Origin: JANYCD01 sp043738625 | GTDB lineage: Bacteria; Pseudomonadota; Gammaproteobacteria; Burkholderiales; Rhodocyclaceae | Direction of reading: 5' to 3' | Length of the DNA stretch: 5,923 bases | Assembly: GCA_043738625.1 (NCBI GenBank) | Contig: JAYUFR010000090.1 | Coordinates: 1-5,923, forward strand | Shown: one piece after another, positions 1 through 5,923 of the stretch | How the letters are laid out: every line of letters begins with the position of its first letter | Position numbering within the stretch: position 1 is the stretch's first letter | The notes under the pieces: model-generated | What the model saw: the letters and a program-made list of their open reading frames with translations, nothing else | Databases searched by the model: none | Told to the model about the DNA's origin: nothing | Program-made: the position numbers and the translations under genes

Positions 1-1
1 G

Positions 2-421
2 CTGCTGGTCACCAGCAGCGGCGAACTCGCAAACCGGCTGATGCATCCGCGTTATGAACTTGAGCGCGAATACGCGGTGCGGGTGCTCGGCGTGGTGAGT
101 GACGAGGCATTGGTGCAGTTGCAGGAAGGCATCGAACTTGGCGACGGACCAGCACGCTTCAATCAAATCGAGCAATCCGGCGGCGAGGGTGCCAACCACT
201 GGTATCACGTGACCCTGAGCGAAGGACGCAATCGCGAAGTGCGGCGGATGTTCGAGGCGGTAGGCGTCACTGTAAGCCGGTTGATGCGGGTGCGTTATGG
301 GCCGGTGCAGTTGCCACCCCAGTTGAAACGGGGGCAATTTCGCGAGCTTTCGGAAGTCGAAATCAAGGCCTTGATGGCCGCACTAAACCCTGCACAAATC
401 CCTGATAACTCTACAAGTTGA
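2..421 (+). CDS. rluB: 23S rRNA pseudouridine synthase B, C-terminal part (5' end outside window)
   Basis: This is the last 139 residues of an RsuA/RluB-family pseudouridine synthase, which isomerises uridine in 23S rRNA (position 2605 in E. coli numbering) during 50S maturation. The reading frame is open from base 2 and ends at TGA 419-421. The fragment opens with LLVTSSGELANRLMHP, the segment that in this family directly follows the GRLD catalytic-aspartate motif. That motif and the S4-like RNA-binding domain therefore lie upstream of the window. Visible family signatures are HPRYELEREYAVRV and the basic GRNREVRRMFE block (fragment residues 75-85), then SRLMRVRYGPVQLP. The C-terminal tail after the fold is short, without the long basic extension of E. 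coli RluB. RluB rather than RluE or RsuA is inferred from the sequence and from the position before rimP, which is usual in betaproteobacteria. A distinct terminator for this gene is not seen before the rimP promoter. Confidence 0.88.
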   Translation: MLVTSSGELANRLMHPRYELEREYAVRVLGVVSDEALVQLQEGIELGDGPARFNQIEQSGGEGANHWYHVTLSEGRNREVRRMFEAVGVTVSRLMRVRYGPVQLPPQLKRGQFRELSEVEIKALMAALNPAQIPDNSTS

Positions 422-451
422 TTGCACTGAGAGGCTCCCCGCTGCTATAAT
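422..451 (+). promoter_or_regulatory. Sigma-70 extended -10 promoter for rimP-nusA-infB operon
   Basis: A perfect -10 hexamer TATAAT lies at 446-451 and is preceded by TGC (443-445), which makes an extended -10 element. A partial -35 match, TTGCAC at 422-427 (TTG conserved), lies 18 nt upstream, immediately after the rluB stop codon. The predicted transcription start is around G457-T459, giving a leader of about 77 nt before the rimP ATG. The match is seen in the sequence; activity is inferred from the consensus and from its position at the head of a known operon. Confidence 0.72.
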
Positions 452-457
452 TCGCCG

Positions 458-534
458 GTTATTTTTTGGGTACCGTTCTCGGGACAAAGAGAAAGAATGG
501 GCATTGCGCCCATTTTTTATTTGTGGCGGCGGAT
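458..534 (+). promoter_or_regulatory. Structured 5' leader of rimP operon, candidate attenuator
   Basis: Between the predicted transcription start and the rimP ATG the transcript can form two hairpins. The first spans 470-485: G470-C485 and U471-A484, an A472/G483 mismatch, then CCG 473-475 paired with CGG 480-482 around a UUCU loop. The second is the intrinsic terminator at 496-518. Two alternative pairings compete with these: UUCUC 476-480 with GAGAA 489-493, which excludes the first hairpin, and UGGG 467-470 with CCCA 509-512, which would open the terminator stem. A leader with a premature terminator has been described upstream of rimP in enterobacteria; whether this one is homologous cannot be judged from sequence alone. 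The regulatory role is inferred. Confidence 0.5.
496..518 (+). terminator. Intrinsic terminator upstream of rimP (attenuator or rluB terminator)
   Basis: The stem is a perfect 7-bp pairing of AATGGGC (496-502) with GCCCATT (508-514) around the 5-nt loop ATTGC. Its 3' arm runs into TTTT at 515-518, so the transcript has six consecutive U residues from 513. This is the canonical form of a Rho-independent terminator. It lies 45 bases downstream of the -10 hexamer and ends 16 nt before the rimP ATG. It can therefore stop transcripts from the rimP promoter as well as readthrough from rluB. The structure is seen directly; how much termination it causes is unknown. Confidence 0.75.
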
Positions 535-963
535 ATGCAAGTTAGCGAACTGATTGAGCAAACTGTCGCAGGCATGGGTTACGAGCTCGTTGATGTCGAG
601 ACGAGTCCACGTGGCCGTTTGCTGCGAATCTTCATCGACAAGCCGGAAGGCATTGCTGTCGAGGATTGCGCATCGGTCAGCAATCACCTGACCCGCCTCT
701 TTATCGTTGAGAACGTCGATTACGACCGCCTTGAGGTTTCCTCGCCCGGTCTTGATCGCGCCTTGAAAAAAGCTGCCGACTTTGAACGTTTTGCCGGCCA
801 GGAGGTGCAAATCAAATTGCGCCTGCCGGTTGCCAATCAACGCAACTTCAGCGGCACCATTGTCGGGCTGCGTGAGGGTCGGGTGGTGGTGAAGGTTGGC
901 GAGATTGAACATGAGTTTGGGATTGAGGGAATCGACAAGGCCCGGTTGGTGCCCCGATTCTGA
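535..963 (+). CDS. rimP: Ribosome maturation factor RimP
   Basis: A 142-residue protein of the usual RimP length (formerly YhbC/DUF150), a cytoplasmic factor that binds the free 30S subunit and is needed for its late assembly. The N-terminal alpha/beta domain (about 1-73) carries GYELVDVE and the RIFIDKPEGI and EDCASVSNHL segments. The hallmark EVSSPGLDR is at residues 67-75. A C-terminal SH3-like beta barrel follows and ends in IDKARLVPRF. The ATG at 535 was chosen because its product lines up with the family start (short helix, then GYE). Upstream in-frame starts such as the TTG at 466 would translate through the terminator hairpin. The Shine-Dalgarno is poor: only GGCGG at 525-529 lies in range, suggesting modest initiation. 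It is the first gene of the operon, 22 nt before nusA. Confidence 0.95.
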   Translation: MQVSELIEQTVAGMGYELVDVETSPRGRLLRIFIDKPEGIAVEDCASVSNHLTRLFIVENVDYDRLEVSSPGLDRALKKAADFERFAGQEVQIKLRLPVANQRNFSGTIVGLREGRVVVKVGEIEHEFGIEGIDKARLVPRF

Positions 964-974
964 ATATGGATTGC

Positions 975-980
975 AGGAGG
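975..980 (+). promoter_or_regulatory. Strong Shine-Dalgarno site of nusA
   Basis: AGGAGG, a full anti-Shine-Dalgarno match, sits 5 nt before the ATG at 986. It decides the nusA start against in-frame upstream candidates that lie inside rimP. It is much stronger than the site in front of rimP, so NusA may be translated more than RimP from the same message (inference). Confidence 0.85.
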
Positions 981-985
981 AAGCT

Positions 986-2467
986 ATGAGCCGCGAATTG
1001 CTATTGTTGGTAGACGCCCTGGCGCGAGAGAAGAACGTTAACAAAGACATCGTCTTTGGGGCGCTTGAACTTGCCCTGGCTTCCGCCACCAAGAAACGCA
1101 CCCACGAAGAAGCTGATGTGCGTGTCGAGATGGACAGGCAGACCGGCACTTTCGAGGCCTTTCGCCGTTGGCTGGTCGTGGCCGATGACATGGTCGAGAA
1201 TGCGGAGCAGCAGGTCGGGCTGACCGACGCGCAGAAGCAGATTCCCGACATGTCGGTTGACGACTACATCGAAGAGGCGCTGGAGCCTGTCGATTTCGGC
1301 CGTATCGGTGCCCAGGCGGCGAAGCAGGTCATCCTGCAAAAGATCCGCGATGCCGAGCGCGAGCAGATCCTGAACGACTTCCTTGAACGCAAGGAACATC
1401 TGGTGACGGGTACGCTGAAACGCATGGAACGCGGCAGCGCCATCATTGAAGCCGGCCGCATCGAAGCATTGCTGCCGCGCGACCAGATGATTCCCAAGGA
1501 AAATCTGCGGCCGGGTGATCGAGTGCGTGCCTGGCTGATGAAAATTGATCGTTCCGCCCGCGGCCCGCAACTCATTCTGTCGCGCACCGCGCCGGAATTC
1601 ATCATGAAGCTGTTCGAATTGGAAGTGCCGGAGATCGAGGAAGGTCTGCTGGAGATCAAGTCGGCGGCGCGCGACCCCGGCATTCGGGCCAAGATCGCCG
1701 TCAAGTCAAATGATCCACGTGTCGATCCGATCGGCACCTGCGTCGGCATGCGTGGCTCGCGCGTGACGGCGGTAACCAACGAATTGGCCGGCGAACGAGT
1801 GGACATCATTCTGTGGTCGGCAGACCCTGCCCAGTTTGTGATCGGCGCGCTGGCGCCGGCAGAGGTCTCCTCCATCGTGGTGGACGAGGAACGGCACGCC
1901 ATGGACGTCGTGGTCGATGAGGCCAACCTGGCCATCGCCATTGGTCGCGGCGGCCAGAACGTGCGTCTGGCATCCGAATTGACCGGCTGGACCATCAACC
2001 TGATGACGGTTGAGGAGTCACAGGAGAAGCAGGAAACCGAGTCGTCTTCGATTCGCAGCCTGTTCATGGAAAAGCTCGACGTTGATCAGGAAGTGGCCGA
2101 TATATTGATTCAGGAAGGTTTCTCCACGTTGGAGGAAATTGCCTACGTGCCGCTGGCCGAGATGCTTGAGATCGAAGCTTTTGATGAGGCCACCGTTAAC
2201 GAGCTGCGCGAACGGGCCCGCAATGTCTTGCTGACCGAGGCGATCGTCGACGAAGAGCAGCTTGAAAACGTCGAGGAAGAATTGCTCGGTCTAGAAGGCA
2301 TGGACAAGTCTCTCGCAGCGAAACTGGCCCGGCAAAAAATTACGACCCGCGACGACCTCGCCGACCTGGCGGTGGACGAGCTGGTGGAAATGACCGGCGT
2401 TGCTGCAGAGCGCGCCACGCAGTTGATTACGAACGCCCGCGCCCATTGGTTTGCGGATGAAGCATAG
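986..2467 (+). CDS. nusA: Transcription termination/antitermination factor NusA
   Basis: A 493-residue NusA, close to the 495 of E. coli, with the full proteobacterial architecture. NusA binds RNA polymerase, stimulates pausing and intrinsic termination, and is part of rRNA antitermination complexes. The N-terminal RNA-polymerase-binding domain (about 1-130) includes DIVFGALELAL and the VDFGRIGAQAAKQVI segment. The S1 domain is at about 137-200 (TGTLKRMERG, PGDRVRAWL). KH1 contains GMRGSR at 254-259, and KH2 contains IGRGGQNVRLAS at 319-330. Two C-terminal acidic helix-hairpin-helix repeats follow: AR1 about 361-415 (EEGFST-like QEGFSTLEEIAYVPL) and AR2 about 431-493, ending in WFADEA. In E. 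coli these repeats bind phage lambda N and the polymerase alpha C-terminal domain. The gene starts at ATG with AGGAGG upstream and ends at TAG, 9 nt before infB. NusA could influence the terminator in its own operon leader (inference). Confidence 0.98.
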   Translation: MSRELLLLVDALAREKNVNKDIVFGALELALASATKKRTHEEADVRVEMDRQTGTFEAFRRWLVVADDMVENAEQQVGLTDAQKQIPDMSVDDYIEEALEPVDFGRIGAQAAKQVILQKIRDAEREQILNDFLERKEHLVTGTLKRMERGSAIIEAGRIEALLPRDQMIPKENLRPGDRVRAWLMKIDRSARGPQLILSRTAPEFIMKLFELEVPEIEEGLLEIKSAARDPGIRAKIAVKSNDPRVDPIGTCVGMRGSRVTAVTNELAGERVDIILWSADPAQFVIGALAPAEVSSIVVDEERHAMDVVVDEANLAIAIGRGGQNVRLASELTGWTINLMTVEESQEKQETESSSIRSLFMEKLDVDQEVADILIQEGFSTLEEIAYVPLAEMLEIEAFDEATVNELRERARNVLLTEAIVDEEQLENVEEELLGLEGMDKSLAAKLARQKITTRDDLADLAVDELVEMTGVAAERATQLITNARAHWFADEA

Positions 2468-2471
2468 GGAG
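2466..2471 (+). promoter_or_regulatory. infB ribosome binding site overlapping nusA stop
   Basis: AGGGAG lies 5 nt before the infB ATG at 2477 and shares bases 2466-2467 with the nusA TAG codon. Ribosomes ending nusA thus stop on the infB initiation region, consistent with translational coupling of the two genes (inference). It also supports ATG 2477 over the in-frame ATG at 2486. Confidence 0.7.
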
Positions 2472-2476
2472 CGACC

Positions 2477-5221
2477 ATGGCACAGATGAACGTTGCCCAA
2501 TTTGCCGCGGAGCTGAAAATGCCCGCCACGATGCTGCTTGAGCAGCTGGCAAAAGCGGGTGTCAGCAAGCAGGAATCCGAAGACACGCTGACTGAGCAGG
2601 ACAAGAGTCGCCTGCTCGAATATCTGCGCAAGTCTCATGGCGAAGCCGCGCCAAAATCCAAGATTACCCTGACGCGCAAGAAGACGACGGAAATCAAGGC
2701 TGCCGACGCGACCGGCAAGGCGCGCACGATTCAGGTCGAGGTGCGCAAGAAGCGGGTCTTCGTCAAACGTGATCCTGCTGAGTTGGCGACAGAAGACGCT
2801 GCCGCTCCTGTTGCTGAAATGGAACCTGTGCCAGTGGTGGAACCGGTGCTCATAACGGAGCCTGTTCCGCTGGTAGAGCTGGTGCCTGAAATTATTCCGG
2901 AGCCGGAGCCGGAACCAGAGCCTGAACCCGAACCCGAACCCGTAGTTGCGCTTGAGCCGGTAGTTTTGCCAGTGCCGTCGGTTTCTGCGCCGAGAATGGT
3001 GCGGGCGTCGGTCGTTAATGCGGAGCAGGTGGCGATAAGGGCGGCGGAAGCCCAGCGCCACGGCAGATTGGCAACGATCCAGGCGGCAGAGGTCAAGGAA
3101 AAGCAGGAGCGTGAAGTTAGAGTGCGTGAAGAGGCAGAAAAACGCCTCGCGCTGCAACAGGCGGCGCTGGCGCCGAAAATTGTTGAACCGGCCAAGGCAG
3201 CAGGTGCGCCCGCCAAGAAGGCGGAAGCTGGTGTCAGCGGCACCTTGCACAAGCCCGCAGGCAAGCCCGCGAGCGAGAAAAAACCCGAGAAAAAGGGTGT
3301 CAGCACATGGAAGGATGAGGCCGCCAAAAGGCGGACGATCAAGACCCGCGGCGATGCAGGTGGTGGTGCCGGTGGCTGGCGTGGCGGTCCGAAGCAAGGC
3401 CGGCATGGTCGGCATGGTCATGGCAATGACGATGGACAGGCCGCTCCGCAAGTGGTGGAGGCGGTGGTTCGCGAAGTGCATGTGCCGGAGACCATTACTG
3501 TTGCAGAGCTCGCCCACAAGATGGCCGTGAAAGCGGCCGAGGTGATCAAGACACTGATGAAGATGGGCACCATGGTGACCATCAATCAGGTGCTCGACCA
3601 GGAAACGGCGATGATCATCGTCGAGGAACTTGGCCACAAGGCGTTTGCCGCCAAACTGGATGATCCGGATGCCTTCCTTGATCATGTCGAGCATCATGAA
3701 GATGTGGTGCTGATGCCGCGTGCGCCGGTGGTGACCGTGATGGGCCACGTTGACCACGGCAAGACCTCGCTGCTCGATTACATTCGCAAATCGCGCGTCG
3801 CCCATGGCGAAGCCGGCGGCATTACCCAGCACATCGGCGCTTATCACGTCGAGACTCCGCGCGGTATGGTGACCTTTCTCGATACGCCGGGCCATGAGGC
3901 TTTTACCGCAATGCGTGCCCGTGGCGCCAAGGCCACCGATATTGTGATTCTGGTGGTGGCAGCCGACGATGGCGTCATGCCGCAGACCAAGGAAGCCATT
4001 CATCACGCCAAGGCCGCCAACGTGCCGCTGGTCGTTGCCATCAACAAGATCGACAAGCCGGATGCCAACGCTGACCGCGTCAAACAGGAATTGGTTGCCG
4101 AAGGCGTGGTACCCGAGGAATACGGTGGCGATTCACCATTCCTCGCCGTGTCTGCCAAGACCGGGCAGGGCATCGATGAGCTGCTTGAAAATCTGTTGCT
4201 GCAAGCCGAAGTCATGGAACTCAAGGCGCCGAGAAATACGTCGGCCAAGGGCCTGGTCATTGAGGCGCGGCTTGACAAGGGCAAGGGCCCGGTGGCCACG
4301 ATCCTGGTGCAGTCCGGTACCCTGCGCCGAGGTGACGCTTTGCTGGTCGGCGCAGCATTCGGTCGCGTGCGCGCCATGCTCGATGAGAACGGCAAATCCG
4401 TTGAAGAAGCGGGTCCTTCGATTCCGGTTGAAATACAAGGCCTCACCGATGTGCCGTCCGCCGGCGACGAAGCCATGGTGCTCGGCGACGAACGCAAGGC
4501 GCGTGAAATCGCCCTGTTCCGGCAGGGCAAGTTCCGCGATGTCAAGCTGGCCAAGGCGCAGGCTGCCAAGCTTGAAAATATCTTCGAAAACATGGGCGAA
4601 GTCGAAGCCAGGCAACTGCCGCTGATCGTCAAGGCGGATGTGCAGGGCTCGCAGGAAGCCCTGGTGCAGGCGCTCAACAAGTTGTCCACCGCCGAGGTCA
4701 AGGTCAATATCATCCACGGCGCCGTGGGTGCGATCAGCGAGTCGGACGTGAATCTCGCCTCCGCTTCGAAGGCGGTCATCATCGGCTTTAACACCCGTGC
4801 CGATGCCGGCGCGCGCAAGGCTGCCGAGAGCTTTGGTGTCGACATTCGCTACTACAATATCATCTATGACGCAGTGGATGAAGTGAAGGCGGCGTTGTCC
4901 GGCATGCTGTCGCCGGAAAAGCGCGAACAGGTCACAGGCTTGGTCGAAATACGTCAGGTATTCGTCATTTCCAAGATCGGTACCGTGGCAGGTTGCATGG
5001 TGCTCGAGGGCGTGGTCAAGCGTGGTGCCAGCGTTCGTGTGCTGCGCAACAACGTCGTAGTCCACAGCGGCGAGCTGGATTCACTCAAGCGTTTCAAGGA
5101 CGATGTGAAAGAAGTCAAAGGTAGCTTCGAGTGCGGCTTGTCGCTGAAGGGCTTCAACGACATTCTGGTCGGGGATCAGCTTGAAGTCTTTGAAATGCAG
5201 GAAGTGGCGCGGTCGCTGTAA
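2477..5221 (+). CDS. infB: Translation initiation factor IF-2
   Basis: A 914-residue IF2, a cytoplasmic GTPase that brings fMet-tRNA to the 30S subunit and promotes 50S joining. The N-terminal IF2_N domain (about 4-52) is followed by a conserved TRKKTTEIK / RTIQVEVRKKRVFVKR stretch (66-98). A long unstructured Pro/Glu/Val and Ala/Lys linker follows, including a Glu/Arg-rich likely helix at about 180-230 and a Gly/Arg/His-rich segment at 294-316. A second IF2_N-like domain lies at about 336-390. The G domain has all motifs: G1 GHVDHGKT 423-430, G2 threonine T450 in GGIT, G3 DTPGH 469-473, G4 NKID 523-526 and G5 SAK 559-561. Domain II, domain III and the fMet-tRNA-binding C2 domain run from about 590 to the end (GTVAGCMVLEGVVKRG in C2). 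Size, order and completeness are normal for a betaproteobacterium; no frameshift is seen. The ATG has a good Shine-Dalgarno overlapping the nusA stop. Confidence 0.98.
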   Translation: MAQMNVAQFAAELKMPATMLLEQLAKAGVSKQESEDTLTEQDKSRLLEYLRKSHGEAAPKSKITLTRKKTTEIKAADATGKARTIQVEVRKKRVFVKRDPAELATEDAAAPVAEMEPVPVVEPVLITEPVPLVELVPEIIPEPEPEPEPEPEPEPVVALEPVVLPVPSVSAPRMVRASVVNAEQVAIRAAEAQRHGRLATIQAAEVKEKQEREVRVREEAEKRLALQQAALAPKIVEPAKAAGAPAKKAEAGVSGTLHKPAGKPASEKKPEKKGVSTWKDEAAKRRTIKTRGDAGGGAGGWRGGPKQGRHGRHGHGNDDGQAAPQVVEAVVREVHVPETITVAELAHKMAVKAAEVIKTLMKMGTMVTINQVLDQETAMIIVEELGHKAFAAKLDDPDAFLDHVEHHEDVVLMPRAPVVTVMGHVDHGKTSLLDYIRKSRVAHGEAGGITQHIGAYHVETPRGMVTFLDTPGHEAFTAMRARGAKATDIVILVVAADDGVMPQTKEAIHHAKAANVPLVVAINKIDKPDANADRVKQELVAEGVVPEEYGGDSPFLAVSAKTGQGIDELLENLLLQAEVMELKAPRNTSAKGLVIEARLDKGKGPVATILVQSGTLRRGDALLVGAAFGRVRAMLDENGKSVEEAGPSIPVEIQGLTDVPSAGDEAMVLGDERKAREIALFRQGKFRDVKLAKAQAAKLENIFENMGEVEARQLPLIVKADVQGSQEALVQALNKLSTAEVKVNIIHGAVGAISESDVNLASASKAVIIGFNTRADAGARKAAESFGVDIRYYNIIYDAVDEVKAALSGMLSPEKREQVTGLVEIRQVFVISKIGTVAGCMVLEGVVKRGASVRVLRNNVVVHSGELDSLKRFKDDVKEVKGSFECGLSLKGFNDILVGDQLEVFEMQEVARSL
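2897..2941 (+). repeat. Pro-Glu dipeptide repeat inside infB linker
   Basis: Fifteen codons (IF2 residues 141-155) encode an unbroken alternation of proline and glutamate. The codons vary (CCG, CCA, CCT, CCC with GAG and GAA), apart from CCCGAA copies near the 3' end (2927-2938). It sits in the disordered linker between the N-terminal domain and the conserved IF2 core, flanked by Val/Pro/Glu-rich sequence. Such stretches tend to be rigid, extended spacers; its role here is inferred. Confidence 0.85.
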
Positions 5222-5223
5222 CC

Positions 5224-5243
5224 CGGCGCAGCGTTGAGCGCCG
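5224..5243 (+). other. GC hairpin in the infB-rbfA spacer
   Basis: CGGCGC (5224-5229) pairs perfectly with GCGCCG (5238-5243) around an 8-nt loop, starting 3 nt after the infB stop codon. No T-run follows, so it does not look like an intrinsic terminator. It may stabilise the upstream message, mark an RNase processing site, or cause a weak pause (inference). The remaining spacer (5244-5282) shows no clear promoter. Confidence 0.45.
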
Positions 5244-5282
5244 AGCGCAAATGCCATTACTCGCTGCTCTCGACTTACGCCA

Positions 5283-5672
5283 GTGAAATCTTTTTCCAGA
5301 ACTGATCGCATCGTTGAACAGATTCGCCGCGAACTGGCCGAGTTGATCCGGCTGGAACTCAAGGATCCGCGAGTAAGTCTGGTGACGCTGACCGATGTCG
5401 AAATCACGCCCGACTACGCCCATGCCAAAGTGTTTTACACCACGCTGGCGGAGGCCGAACAGCGCGCCGAAATCGAACGTGGCTTGAAGCGCAGTGCCGG
5501 CTTTCTGCGACGTGAACTTGGCCGTCGCGTGCGCATCCACCACACGCCCGAATTACATTTCGTTTTCGATGCGTCGGTCGAGCGTGGCACGCATTTGTCG
5601 CAGCTGATCGATCAAGCGGTAGCGTCGGACCAACTTGAGTCGGACAAGCGCGAACCCGATCAACAGGATTGA
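5283..5672 (+). CDS. rbfA: 30S ribosome-binding factor RbfA
   Basis: A 129-residue RbfA, close to the 133 residues of E. coli. RbfA is a single-domain KH-like protein that binds the 30S subunit near the 5' end of 16S rRNA, helps late 30S maturation and is needed for cold adaptation in E. coli. Recognisable family segments are SRTDRIVEQIRRELAELI near the N terminus, LKDPRV (26-31), ITPDYAHAKVFY (41-52), LKRSAGFLRRELG (68-80) and RIHHTPELHFVFDASVERG (84-102). A hydrophilic tail follows, as is common. The GTG at 5283 is the only usual start codon between the in-frame stop at 5235-5237 and the conserved region. No convincing Shine-Dalgarno precedes it. It follows infB by 61 nt and overlaps truB by 4 nt. 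Confidence 0.95.
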   Translation: MKSFSRTDRIVEQIRRELAELIRLELKDPRVSLVTLTDVEITPDYAHAKVFYTTLAEAEQRAEIERGLKRSAGFLRRELGRRVRIHHTPELHFVFDASVERGTHLSQLIDQAVASDQLESDKREPDQQD

Positions 5673-5923
5673 ACGCGCCACGTCGTCCGCCGAGCCGCCG
5701 CATCGACGGCGTGCTGTTACTCGACAAACCCACGGGTTTGAGTTCCAACACTGCTTTGCAAAAAGTGCGGCGGCTGTTCAATGCCGCCAAGGCTGGCCAT
5801 ACCGGGACCCTTGACCCGCTGGCGACGGGGCTTCTGCCACTTTGTCTGGGCGAAGCCACCAAATTTGCCGGTGAATTGCTGGATGCAAACAAGTCGTATC
5901 GCGCCACATTGAAACTCGGTGTG
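5669..5923 (+). CDS. truB: tRNA pseudouridine-55 synthase TruB, N-terminal part (3' end outside window)
   Basis: The first 85 residues of TruB, which converts U55 to pseudouridine in the T-loop of tRNAs. The frame reaches the last base of the window without a stop. Visible motifs are DGVLLLDKPTGLSS (13-26, with the conserved Lys-Pro), GHTGTLDPLATGLLP (43-57) with the catalytic aspartate D49 (D48 in E. coli), GEATKF (61-66) and the conserved tyrosine Y77. The start is the TTG at 5669-5671: the frame is blocked by TGA at 5636-5638, and this is the only usual start codon before the conserved core. It gives the basic N terminus (NAPRRPPSRR) typical of betaproteobacterial TruB. It overlaps the rbfA TGA as TTGA. 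The only purine-rich stretch, AGGA at 5665-5668, abuts the start, so initiation probably depends on ribosomes finishing rbfA (inference). Confidence 0.94.
   Translation, partial: MNAPRRPPSRRIDGVLLLDKPTGLSSNTALQKVRRLFNAAKAGHTGTLDPLATGLLPLCLGEATKFAGELLDANKSYRATLKLGV

Noticed and set aside
466..534. N-terminal extension of rimP from the TTG at 466
   Set aside because: The 23 extra residues do not match RimP, and the region is occupied by the leader hairpins and terminator. The ATG at 535 matches the family start.
422..534. A tRNA gene such as metY upstream of rimP, as in E. coli
   Set aside because: No cloverleaf or T-loop-like sequence is present in the gap; only the promoter and leader hairpins are seen.
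896..985. N-terminal extension of nusA from the ATG at 896
   Set aside because: It would lie inside rimP in another frame, and the conserved NusA N terminus begins at ATG 986 behind a perfect AGGAGG.
3022..3031. Possible internal start for a short IF2 isoform (GGAG then GTG at 3029)
   Set aside because: E. coli makes IF2 isoforms from internal starts, but here the spacing is only 3 nt and no other candidate in the linker is better; the evidence is too weak to call.
2291..4006. Long open frame on the - strand opposite nusA and infB (571 codons)
   Set aside because: It lies antisense to two clearly conserved genes, its product is a low-complexity His/Arg/Leu-rich sequence matching no recognisable family, and GC-rich coding sequence routinely gives such antisense open frames. 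No promoter or Shine-Dalgarno support was seen.
4133..5065. Open frame on the - strand opposite infB (310 codons)
   Set aside because: It is wholly antisense to the conserved IF2 core and C2 domains, and its translation shows no recognisable domain; it is a codon-bias shadow.
1..5923. A novel defence, mobile or regulatory protein system
   Set aside because: All coding space is taken by six well-known housekeeping genes in their usual order, with no insertion, repeat array or unknown gene between them.

Overview
This window is a conserved housekeeping locus for transcription elongation, translation initiation and ribosome/RNA maturation. Every gene is on the + strand, in the order rluB (3' part), rimP, nusA, infB, rbfA, truB (5' part). 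No mobile element, CRISPR array, tRNA or rRNA gene, or foreign-looking cargo is visible. The gene order, with a pseudouridine synthase of the RluB type directly upstream of rimP and no metY tRNA before rimP, together with the protein sequences (beta-type RimP and IF2 N termini, NusA with two C-terminal acidic repeats), points to a moderately GC-rich betaproteobacterium. I cannot name the genus from sequence alone.

Layout: positions 2-421 carry the C-terminal 139 residues of RluB. Positions 422-534 are the only substantial regulatory gap. It holds a good extended -10 promoter (446-451 TATAAT preceded by TG) right after the rluB stop. A short leader follows, with a small hairpin (470-485) and then a textbook intrinsic terminator (496-518) placed before the rimP start at 535. 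Then come rimP (535-963), nusA (986-2467, strong Shine-Dalgarno), infB (2477-5221, Shine-Dalgarno overlapping the nusA stop), a 61-nt spacer with a GC hairpin, rbfA (5283-5672, GTG start) and truB (from a TTG at 5669 that overlaps the rbfA stop, running off the window end).

Together, RimP and RbfA mature the 30S subunit, IF2 starts translation on it, NusA controls pausing, termination and antitermination of transcription, and TruB and RluB pseudouridylate tRNA and 23S rRNA. The most interesting non-coding signal is the promoter-leader-terminator arrangement in front of rimP. It looks like a transcription attenuator controlling an operon that encodes the termination factor NusA. The rest is ordinary for this locus, and I found no convincing new biological system.
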